Positions 14,915 to 21,981 of a stretch of DNA of 40,089 bases are shown here, piece by piece (position 1 is the stretch's first letter; each line of letters begins with the position of its first letter). The position numbers were made by a program, and so were the translations under genes. Location of the stretch: positions 1 through 40,089 of the forward strand of contig NZ_JACRYL010000031.1 of assembly GCF_014306625.1 (NCBI RefSeq), given 5' to 3'. The notes beneath the pieces were generated by a model. The model had not been told where the DNA came from, searched no databases, and worked only from the letters and a program-made list of their open reading frames with translations. This stretch comes from Pedobacter fastidiosus (GTDB taxonomy: Bacteria; Bacteroidota; Bacteroidia; Sphingobacteriales; Sphingobacteriaceae).

Positions 14915-16162
14915 TTAAGTAAGATTGTTTAAAATTGCTTCAGCAGCAAGTCTACCGCTTTTAATTGCTGCATTAATTGAGCCATTTAGCAAATGATCTC
15001 CACAAATAAAACAATTTTCAGCCAGCTTTATTTTGGATTTATTGAGGTCATTAATGACGCTTCTGTTTTCTGGAAGCGCGTAAGGAATGGAGTAAGTTTT
15101 AATAAGTTCCCAGTTCTCCGTTTCAGGATACCATTGTTTCAGTTCTTTCTTAATATCGGCGTTTCTATTAAATACGTCTGCTTCTGAGGGTTTCAAAGTT
15201 ACGGCAATAAGCGATTGGTTATTGGGAGCGTAGCTAGAAGAAATACGATCCATAAAAGCAATGTTATTGGTAAGGTGGTTTTTTGCGGAATTTAAAATGA
15301 TGCGATCATTATTTTTCTCTGATTTTGCACCTTTGTAATAGTAGGTTAAGCATTGCTTTCCTTTAATGTTAACCTTATCTCTAAATTCCCATGGCACGTG
15401 TAATGCATCTGTGGCGATGAGGATTTTTTTTCCATGATACACTTTGCCTGATGCGCCAATTACCGTGTGACCTTGAATAGACACGATCCTTTCGTTTAAA
15501 ATAAATTCATCTTTAGCAATACTTTCAGCAAGTTGATCGCTGATCATACCCATTCCATTTTCGGGAACAGCAGTATCGCCTTCGCTAAACATTTTGAATA
15601 AAAATTCGAACATTCTGCTTGAGGTCCGTAAATCACTTTCGAGGAATATTCCAGAGAAAAACGGTCTGAAAAATTGTTCGATTATTTTTGTGGTAAATCC
15701 AAACTCATTGAGGTAATTAAAGGTTTCGGTTTCAGGTTTTGAAAAAATCTTATCGATACTTAATCCATGCAGTTTTAACTTTAAGGCAAGCATTTTAAAC
15801 TTATCGGTAAAGTTTCCTATTGGTGAAAACAATGTTTTAAGAAGCAAGGAAGGCTCCCGAAAAGGATCGGCCAAAATGTCGATATTATTTTCGGTTAGTA
15901 CTATGGCGCCGGGCTTAAATACTTTTAAATTGAGTCTTTTGTAATCTAATATTTTTTGAGTTTCTGGATAAGCTGTAAGCAACACTTGAAAGCCTCTATC
16001 AAGTAAAAAACCATTAATATGATCAGTCCTTACTCTTCCACCAACTCCATCAGAAGCCTCAATTATTTTTATAGTTTTACCTGCAGATTTCAAGATTTTA
16101 CCAGCTGTTAAACCGGCAATTCCTGCTCCAATAATTACTACATCAATTAGTTCGCTTTCCAT
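14915..16162 (-). CDS. FAD-dependent amine-oxidase/phytoene-desaturase-like oxidoreductase
   Basis: The protein has 415 residues. It has the N-terminal dinucleotide-binding motif VVIIGAGIAGLTAGKILKSA, then IEASDGVGGRVRTD, the family signature. FAD-contact sequence lies near the C-terminus (NCFICGDHLLNGSINAAIKS, then GRLAAEAI). It belongs to the protoporphyrinogen oxidase / carotenoid desaturase / amine oxidase superfamily. Similar proteins occur beside flavin-reductase-like and SDR genes in light-induced or photolyase-linked clusters, but the substrate is not established. It starts 13 bp after the flavin-reductase-like gene, which supports shared electron flow. It is cytoplasmic, with no membrane anchor. 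Confidence 0.88.
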   Translation of the reverse strand: MESELIDVVIIGAGIAGLTAGKILKSAGKTIKIIEASDGVGGRVRTDHINGFLLDRGFQVLLTAYPETQKILDYKRLNLKVFKPGAIVLTENNIDILADPFREPSLLLKTLFSPIGNFTDKFKMLALKLKLHGLSIDKIFSKPETETFNYLNEFGFTTKIIEQFFRPFFSGIFLESDLRTSSRMFEFLFKMFSEGDTAVPENGMGMISDQLAESIAKDEFILNERIVSIQGHTVIGASGKVYHGKKILIATDALHVPWEFRDKVNIKGKQCLTYYYKGAKSEKNNDRIILNSAKNHLTNNIAFMDRISSSYAPNNQSLIAVTLKPSEADVFNRNADIKKELKQWYPETENWELIKTYSIPYALPENRSVINDLNKSKIKLAENCFICGDHLLNGSINAAIKSGRLAAEAILNNLT

Positions 16163-16175
16163 AATTATTTTGGCA

Positions 16176-16790
16176 TTATAAATTTGGCTTTGCGTATGGC
16201 AACCTAGCTATTGGTTCAGCTGTATAATAGGCATCTAATCCTGCAATTGTCACCGTTCTGGCTTTTTTATGATCTATGTGTCCATCTGCGTCAATAATCT
16301 CATTTTCAAAATCAATATTTATAATTTCTCCAATAACCATTGTTGTTCCATTAATTTTTAATTCGATAATCTCTCTAAGCTTCATGCCGATTTTTATAGA
16401 TGATTCTGCTACAAAAGGGGCGTTAAATCCTGATAGATAATGTTCAGAAAAATTACAGGATTGAAACTCTGATTGGCCCGAGGGATAACGGGCACTTGTT
16501 TGATGCGCCTGTTCATACCATTCTGGAAGTACATTATTTAGTGAATAACATTTGCTTGCAACGATGTTCTTTAAGGTATCATGATCCTTAGAATTGGGTC
16601 TAAATATTACGCCCAACAATGCAGGATCTGCACCGAGATGAAAAACAGAATTAAATAGGCCCAAATTGGTGCTTCCATTTAAATTGCGGGTACCAATCAT
16701 GTGGAGGCATTTGTATCCAGGAAGCGAATTTACAAGCGTTGCCCGATAGCGCCTCTCCATTTCTTTAATGTCATTGCTGTTTATATTCAT
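16176..16790 (-). CDS. Flavin-reductase-like FMN-binding protein
   Basis: The protein has 204 residues. It fits the flavin-reductase-like split-barrel family: LVNSLPGYKCLHMIGTRNLN, GSTNLGLFNSVFHLGADPAL, GVIFRPNSKDHDTLKN, then SGFNAPFVAESSIKIGM and the GEIINIDFENEIIDADGHID region. The family binds FMN and reduces free flavin with NAD(P)H or serves a partner oxygenase. The ATG follows the SDR stop after only 4 nt, indicating translational coupling. The partner may be the FAD protein immediately downstream. Confidence 0.85.
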   Translation of the reverse strand: MNINSNDIKEMERRYRATLVNSLPGYKCLHMIGTRNLNGSTNLGLFNSVFHLGADPALLGVIFRPNSKDHDTLKNIVASKCYSLNNVLPEWYEQAHQTSARYPSGQSEFQSCNFSEHYLSGFNAPFVAESSIKIGMKLREIIELKINGTTMVIGEIINIDFENEIIDADGHIDHKKARTVTIAGLDAYYTAEPIARLPYAKPNL

Positions 16791-16794
16791 CGTT

Positions 16795-17514
16795 TTAAAG
16801 ATTTGTTCGTAAACTGCTCATTCCGCCATCTATGCCCAATATCTGACCTGTAATCCAAGAACTTTTATCCGATAGGAGAAAGGAAATTGCTGCAGATATA
16901 TCGGCAGGTGTTCCAAATTTTCCAATGGGATGTCTTTTTGCAGATGCTTCTCTTTTCTCAGGACTATTTAACAGATTTCCTGCCATTTGCGTATCCGTTA
17001 AAGATGGTGCAACTGCATTTACACGGATGTTTTGAGAAGCGAGTTCTGCTGCCAAAGATTTGGTTAGTCCTTCAACTCCAGCCTTTGCCGATGCAATACT
17101 AGAATGAAATCCCATTCCGGTTTGAGCCGCCACAGAACTAATTAATACAATGGATGCCGATTCTGCCTCTTTTAAATTTTTAAGTGCCTTTTGAATAACC
17201 ATCGCTGCTCCGATAACGTTTAATTTATAGTCTTTAATGAAATCATCTTGACTAACACGACTAAAAGGTTTAAGGGTGATGCTGCCCACAGAATAAACTA
17301 AACCATCAAGTTTGCTGGGTAAAAAGGCAGATAATGCATCTAAATTTTCTAAAACATCAATTTCTAAATGTTCAACGTTTCCTGTCCAATCAGAAGAAGC
17401 ACTTCTTGAGGCATTAAAAACGTTAGCACCCTGATCACTTAAAAGATTAACCAACGATAATCCAATTCCAGAACTGCCTCCAACAATCAGGATGTTTTTA
17501 TCTTTAAAATCCAT
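16795..17514 (-). CDS. Short-chain dehydrogenase/reductase lacking the catalytic Tyr
   Basis: The protein has 239 residues with an SDR Rossmann fold: VGGSSGIG at 11-18, an acidic residue ending the DV strand (EIDVLE), YSVGS in place of NNAG, Asn99, Ser126/127 in LISSVAA, and the C-terminal TGQILGIDGG. In the YxxxK position the sequence is IASAK, with Ile140 where Tyr should be and Lys144 kept. The DNA codon is ATT, so this is not a reading error of one base for TAT/TAC by a simple frameshift. Related SDRs in photolyase-linked clusters may share this loss. It could be a non-classical reductase or a cofactor-binding scaffold. It starts 2 nt after the folE stop. Confidence 0.88.
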   Translation of the reverse strand: MDFKDKNILIVGGSSGIGLSLVNLLSDQGANVFNASRSASSDWTGNVEHLEIDVLENLDALSAFLPSKLDGLVYSVGSITLKPFSRVSQDDFIKDYKLNVIGAAMVIQKALKNLKEAESASIVLISSVAAQTGMGFHSSIASAKAGVEGLTKSLAAELASQNIRVNAVAPSLTDTQMAGNLLNSPEKREASAKRHPIGKFGTPADISAAISFLLSDKSSWITGQILGIDGGMSSLRTNL

Positions 17515-17516
17515 AA

Positions 17517-18185
17517 TTAGATATATTTTAAAAATTCATTTTTAGTTTCCGTATTCAAAAATTTTCCGCAGTATTCTGCAGTAATGGTAGAGCTACTAAT
17601 GTCTCTTATTCCTCTTGATGAAACGCAATGGTGGTTTGCATCAATTACAACTGCAACATCTTCGGTAGAAAGCATTTTCTTAAGCTCATTTGCAATTTGG
17701 ATCGTAAGTCTTTCCTGCACTTGAGGCCTTTGAGAGAAATATTGAACTATTCTATTTAATTTAGAAAGACCAATCACTTTTCCGCTACTGATGTAAGCAA
17801 TATGGGCTTTACCAGTTATGGGTACAAAATGATGTTCGCAATTGCTAAAAACCGATATATCCTTTTCAACCAGCATTTGGTTGTAGCGGTAAGAATTTTC
17901 AAAAAGTGTAGGCTTAGGTTTATTATTGGGATTTAAGCCACTAAAAATTTCCTTAACATACATTTTGGCAATCCTTTTTGGCGTTCCTTTTAAACTATCA
18001 TCTTTTAAATCTAATCCCAAAATGTTTAGAATCTCTGTAAAATGTCCAGCAATCAGCTCTATTTTTGTGCTATCATCAATTTCAAATGCGTCTTTTCGAA
18101 GCGGTGTATCTGCATAATTTAATTTAAACTCATTATTTAAGAAATCTAATCCTTCGGTAACAGCTGGTAAATTAATATCGTTCAT
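17517..18185 (-). CDS. folE: GTP cyclohydrolase I
   Basis: The protein has 222 residues, normal for the type I enzyme. It converts GTP to 7,8-dihydroneopterin triphosphate, the first step of folate and pterin synthesis. Zinc ligands are visible: Cys116 and His119 in NCEHHFVPITGKAHIAYIS, and Cys187 in ANHHCVSSRGI. The GTP-binding stretches GLSKLNRIVQYFSQRPQVQE and TPKRIAKMYV are intact. It is the first gene of a six-gene operon with redox enzymes rather than with other folate genes, so it is probably a second, special-purpose FolE feeding a pterin cofactor. The promoter region carries two 13-bp repeats. Confidence 0.95.
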   Translation of the reverse strand: MNDINLPAVTEGLDFLNNEFKLNYADTPLRKDAFEIDDSTKIELIAGHFTEILNILGLDLKDDSLKGTPKRIAKMYVKEIFSGLNPNNKPKPTLFENSYRYNQMLVEKDISVFSNCEHHFVPITGKAHIAYISSGKVIGLSKLNRIVQYFSQRPQVQERLTIQIANELKKMLSTEDVAVVIDANHHCVSSRGIRDISSSTITAEYCGKFLNTETKNEFLKYI

Positions 18186-18195
18186 TAGTATAATT

Positions 18196-18239
18196 ATGTA
18201 TTAATTAATTAAATTAAAGGATGTAAATGTATTAATTAA
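18196..18239 (-). promoter_or_regulatory. folE: Two exact 13-bp repeats before folE (candidate MarR operator)
   Basis: ATGTATTAATTAA occurs exactly at 18196-18208 and 18227-18239, 31 bp apart (about three helical turns), starting 11 bp before the folE start codon. Each contains the palindrome TTAATTAA. On the minus strand a near -7 box (TACATTTA, 7 of 8 to TAnnTTTG) overlaps the distal repeat. Binding there would block transcription, so the MarR protein of the operon is the natural candidate. Confidence 0.55.
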
Positions 18240-18376
18240 AAACTTTCTTATTTATCAGCTTAAAGCCACAATTTTATTTTTTTACAAATCTTGATTTAAA
18301 ATTTTGCGATTTAGAATACACTTTTTGCTATTATTTAGCATTAAGTTCATTACTGTAATCTGCTTTAACTACTTTA

Positions 18377-18398
18377 GGTTAGTCAATTTTTACTAACC
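18377..18398 (+). promoter_or_regulatory. Inverted repeat just before the AraC-family gene
   Basis: GGTTAGT (18377-18383) and ACTAACC (18392-18398) form a perfect 7-bp dyad with an 8-bp spacer, ending 4 bp before the ATG at 18403. It could be an operator for autoregulation or a hairpin hiding the translation start. Confidence 0.45.
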
Positions 18399-18402
18399 AA
18401 TT

Positions 18403-19320
18403 ATGGACACGTTTAGGAAATATTTAAAATCGGAACATGAAAACCAGCTAACTCAGCCAGATTGGGGAGTAAATGTTTTAAATGTTGGTCATTATATACA
18501 TCCGATTGGCAAGGACTATCCAGATCCATCTCACCCCAGCGATTATTATTTTGAATGGTCAAAAGGTCGGGTTTTGTCAGAATATCAATTGGTTTACATT
18601 GCTGCTGGCACCGGAATTTTCGAAGCGGAGCATATTGGAGCGGTAGCCGTACAACCTGGAACTTTATTTTTTCTCTACCCAGATGTTTGGCATCGATTTA
18701 AGCCTCATAATAAAACGGGCTGGACAGAATATTGGGTTGGATTTAATGGAAGTTACGCCAATCATTTAATGCAACAAGATTGTTTTAATCCCGCAAGGCC
18801 ACTAATCCATATGGGTTTCAATGCTGAGTTTATCAACATTTTTATTCAGCTCATCGATACCATCAAGTTTAGCGGTTTGGGCAGTAATCAGTTGGGTGCG
18901 TGTTTAACCATTCAGCTTTTGGGTTTGGTTTATGCCTCTGCCTTATTGAAAGCTCAATCCAACAGTCGGAAAATGCAGGTAATCAACAACATCAAATACA
19001 GTATCCACGAAAATTTAAACAGTGATATTTCTCCAGAGCTTTTGGCAGCAAAACATAATGTAAGCTATGCTTGGTTTAGAAAGGCTTTTAAAGAAGTTGT
19101 TGGTCAATCTCCCGGTCAATATCAGCTTAATCTTAAAGTGCAAAAAGCTTGTAGAATGTTAACCGAAACGGATTTAAGTATAGCAGAAGTGGCTTATCAA
19201 AATGGTTTCGAATCCGAATATTATTTCAGCCGACTGTTTAAAAGCAAGATGCAATTATCTCCATCCAAATATAGAAACGAATTTTATCAAACTGTAAACC
19301 ATGACGAAACACAACTTTAA
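18403..19320 (+). CDS. AraC-family transcriptional regulator
   Basis: The protein has 305 residues. The N-terminal cupin-like sugar-binding domain (about 55-115) has YQLVYIAAGTGIFEAEHIGA and PGTLFFLYPDVWHRFKPH, and WTEYWVGFNG follows. The C-terminal AraC domain carries two helix-turn-helix motifs: ISPELLAAKHNVSYAWFRKA and SIAEVAYQNGFESEYYFSRL followed by FKSKMQLSPSKYR. Its 3' end overlaps the isomerase-like gene by 20 nt, so both are translated together. It lies upstream of the rhamnose genes and is the likely pathway activator, with rhamnose or a related sugar as effector (inference). Confidence 0.92.
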   Translation: MDTFRKYLKSEHENQLTQPDWGVNVLNVGHYIHPIGKDYPDPSHPSDYYFEWSKGRVLSEYQLVYIAAGTGIFEAEHIGAVAVQPGTLFFLYPDVWHRFKPHNKTGWTEYWVGFNGSYANHLMQQDCFNPARPLIHMGFNAEFINIFIQLIDTIKFSGLGSNQLGACLTIQLLGLVYASALLKAQSNSRKMQVINNIKYSIHENLNSDISPELLAAKHNVSYAWFRKAFKEVVGQSPGQYQLNLKVQKACRMLTETDLSIAEVAYQNGFESEYYFSRLFKSKMQLSPSKYRNEFYQTVNHDETQL

Positions 19321-20722
19321 AATAGGCTTATTTGGCATCGGTTTAGATACTTATTGGCCACAATTTGAGGGTTTAGAAGAACGCTTAAATGGATATCTCG
19401 CTCAAGTAGAGAAAAAAATAGGTTCTTATGGCGCCGGAGTTTTAAACTTGGGATTAATAGATAATGCTGAGAAAGCTTTTACTGCTGGTCACGATTTTAA
19501 AAAGGGAGATGTCGACGTAATTTTTCTTTATGTAACTACTTACGCACTTTCATCAACCGTTTTGCCGGTGGTTAGGCGGGCGAAAGTTCCGGTAATTATT
19601 TTAAATCTTGCTCCAGAGAATGCAATCGATTATAAAAGCTTTAACCAATTAAATGACAGAACAAAAATGACTGGCGATTGGCTTGCTTTCTGCTCGGCTT
19701 GCCCCGTTCCAGAAATTGCCAATGTTTTTAAGCGATCGGGAATTCAGTTTCATCAGGTTACAGGCGTTTTAAATGATGATGTAACTTGGCTTGAGATTTC
19801 CGAATGGGTGGAAGCCGCGAAAGTTGCGCATATTATGAGCCATAATACGCTTGGCTTAATGGGTAATTATTACAGCGGTATGTTGGATATTTATGCTGAT
19901 TTAACACTTCAGTGTGCTGTTTTTGGAAATCACATTGAGATTATTGAACCTGATGAACTGACCGTTTTAACGGAGGAGGTTTTGGATAATGAAGTCAAGC
20001 TCAAGGTTGATGAATTTCGAAAAATATTTGAGGTTGATTCAACTTGCGAAGAAATAGAACTTAATAGGGCAGCCAAAACAGCTGTTGCTCTAGATAAATT
20101 GGTCGATCAATATAAGCTTGGGTCAATGGCTTATTACCACAAAGGTACAGGCAATGCAAATGGCGACACAATGAGTTCTATTATTTTGGGCAATTCTATT
20201 TTAACGGCAAAGGGAATTCCTGTAGCTGGAGAATACGAAGTTAAGAATGCACAGGCTATGAAAATTATGGACAGTTTCGGTGCTGGTGGCTCATTTACGG
20301 AATATTATGCGATGGATTTTGAAGATGATGTGGTGTTAATGGGGCACGATGGTCCGGGGCATTTAGCCATTGCTGAAGGTAAAATAAAAGTGAAGCCCTT
20401 ACAGGTTTATCATGGTAAGGTTGGAAGTGGCTTATCTGTAGAAATGTCTGTTAAACATGGTCCAGTTACTTTGCTTTCGGTTGTAGAGAGTGAAGGTAAA
20501 ATTTTTCTTTTAATGGCAGAAGGCGAATCTGTTGCTGGTCCGATATTGGAAATTGGCAATATCAATAGTCGTTATCGTTTTTCGGTTGGCGCCAGAAAAT
20601 TTGTAGAAAACTGGAATAATCAAGGCCCGGCGCATCATTGTGCTGTTGGCCTTGGTCACATCAGTTCGAAGCTTATTAAGCTCGCCAAACTTTTAAATAT
20701 CGAAGCGGTAAAAATCTGTTAA
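19301..20722 (+). CDS. L-arabinose/L-fucose isomerase-family protein
   Basis: The protein has 473 residues. It resembles the AraA/FucI superfamily: an N-terminal alpha/beta domain (KIGLFGIGLDTYWPQFEGL, VIFLYVTTYALSSTVLPVV), a middle domain with HIMSHNTLGLMGNYYSGM, and a C-terminal beta domain with LMGHDGPGHLAIAEG, HGPVTLLSV and GPAHHCAVGLGH. Acidic and His residues placed for a divalent metal are present. The substrate is unclear: the same locus has a dedicated rhamnose isomerase, so this one may act on another aldose met with rhamnose, such as fucose or arabinose. It overlaps the AraC gene by 20 nt. Confidence 0.85.
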   Translation: MTKHNFKIGLFGIGLDTYWPQFEGLEERLNGYLAQVEKKIGSYGAGVLNLGLIDNAEKAFTAGHDFKKGDVDVIFLYVTTYALSSTVLPVVRRAKVPVIILNLAPENAIDYKSFNQLNDRTKMTGDWLAFCSACPVPEIANVFKRSGIQFHQVTGVLNDDVTWLEISEWVEAAKVAHIMSHNTLGLMGNYYSGMLDIYADLTLQCAVFGNHIEIIEPDELTVLTEEVLDNEVKLKVDEFRKIFEVDSTCEEIELNRAAKTAVALDKLVDQYKLGSMAYYHKGTGNANGDTMSSIILGNSILTAKGIPVAGEYEVKNAQAMKIMDSFGAGGSFTEYYAMDFEDDVVLMGHDGPGHLAIAEGKIKVKPLQVYHGKVGSGLSVEMSVKHGPVTLLSVVESEGKIFLLMAEGESVAGPILEIGNINSRYRFSVGARKFVENWNNQGPAHHCAVGLGHISSKLIKLAKLLNIEAVKIC

Positions 20723-20790
20723 TTGAGTCTAAAATTTCACTTTTTTCTAGTTGATGATCGTTCGGAATTTTAAAATCAAAAACAGCAAAA

Positions 20791-20810
20791 CATAACAGTG
20801 CATAACAGTT
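20791..20810 (+). promoter_or_regulatory. rhaT: Tandem decamer upstream of rhaT
   Basis: CATAACAGTG is followed directly by CATAACAGTT: nine identical bases repeated with a 10-bp period, one helical turn. It lies 50 bp before the rhaT start in a 137-bp gap, the largest in the first half of the locus. It is a plausible binding site for the AraC- or GntR-family regulator of the locus. Confidence 0.45.
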
Positions 20811-20859
20811 AAGCACATCTCGATTTCTATTTTAGACCAACCAAATATATCAATAAAGC

Positions 20860-21954
20860 ATGCAGGCATTTCTAGGCGTAATATTTCATTTTATCGGCGG
20901 TTTCGCTTCCGGTAGTTTTTACATTCCATATAAAAAGGTTAAAGGCTGGGCTTGGGAAAGCTATTGGATTGTTGGTGGTATTTTTTCATGGTTAATCGTT
21001 CCGCCTTTGGCCGCATATTTAACCATCCCTAATTTTACCGATATTATTGCCAGTACAAACGGAAAAATTCTTTTAATAACCTACTTTTTTGGCATTCTTT
21101 GGGGTATTGGCGGTTTAACTTATGGCCTTGGCGTTCGTTACTTAGGCGTATCTCTGGGGAGCAGTATTATCCTTGGTTTGTGCATGGTTTTGGGTTCAAT
21201 CCTGCCATCAATTTATTTCGATTTCTTCCCGCAGGCAGGTAAAGATACTTTCACTATGTTTTTGCACACCGATTGGGGTAGAATGGTTTTGCTCGGTCTC
21301 TTAGTCTGCGTAATCGGAATTGTAATCTGCGGAAAAGCAGGTATGATGAAAGAAAAGGAGATGAAATCTGGCGTTACCGATCCACACGGACTTGAAATTA
21401 AAACTGAATATAAATTTGGTTTAGGTCTTTTCGTCGGGATTGTTTCTGGAGTTTTAAGCGCTTGCTTTAATTTCGGAATAGAAGCAGGGAAACCAATGGC
21501 AGACGCTGCAAACACAATTTGGAAAGCTTCCAATCCATCAGAAACAGGAAATTTTTTATTTTCCAATAACGTTACTTACATCATTGTACTTTGGGGCGGT
21601 TTAACCACCAATTTTATTTGGTGCATGGTTTTAAACGCCAGAAACAAAACATTTGGCGATTATACAAACAAGACTACACCATTGTTAAAAAACTACATTT
21701 TTTCTGCTTTGGCCGGAACCACCTGGTTTCTGCAATTTTTCTTCTATGGTATGGGCGAAAGCAAAATGGGCAATGGCGCCAGTTCTTGGATTTTGCACAT
21801 GGCGTTCATTATTTTAATTGCAAATGTTTGGGGGCTCGTACTAAAAGAATGGAAAGGCGTATCTAAAAAAACAATGATCACTGTTCTGGTCGGTATTTTA
21901 ACAATCATCGTTTCTGTATTAATTGTTGGTTACGGTAATTCTATTAAAGGTTAA
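20860..21954 (+). CDS. rhaT: L-rhamnose/proton symporter RhaT
   Basis: The protein has 364 residues and about ten hydrophobic helices. RhaT-type sequence appears throughout: GVIFHFIGGFASGSFYIPYK at the N-terminus, WAWESYWIVGGIFSWLI, FGILWGIGGLTYGLGVRYLG, VSLGSSIILGL, and VSGVLSACFNFGIEAGKPM. It resides in the inner membrane and imports L-rhamnose with protons. It is followed after 27 bp by the aldolase/dehydrogenase gene. The call is firm because the RhaT family is narrow and the neighbours encode rhamnose catabolism. Confidence 0.95.
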   Translation: MQAFLGVIFHFIGGFASGSFYIPYKKVKGWAWESYWIVGGIFSWLIVPPLAAYLTIPNFTDIIASTNGKILLITYFFGILWGIGGLTYGLGVRYLGVSLGSSIILGLCMVLGSILPSIYFDFFPQAGKDTFTMFLHTDWGRMVLLGLLVCVIGIVICGKAGMMKEKEMKSGVTDPHGLEIKTEYKFGLGLFVGIVSGVLSACFNFGIEAGKPMADAANTIWKASNPSETGNFLFSNNVTYIIVLWGGLTTNFIWCMVLNARNKTFGDYTNKTTPLLKNYIFSALAGTTWFLQFFFYGMGESKMGNGASSWILHMAFIILIANVWGLVLKEWKGVSKKTMITVLVGILTIIVSVLIVGYGNSIKG

Positions 21955-21981
21955 TAATTTAAAAAATTCAATAAATATAAA

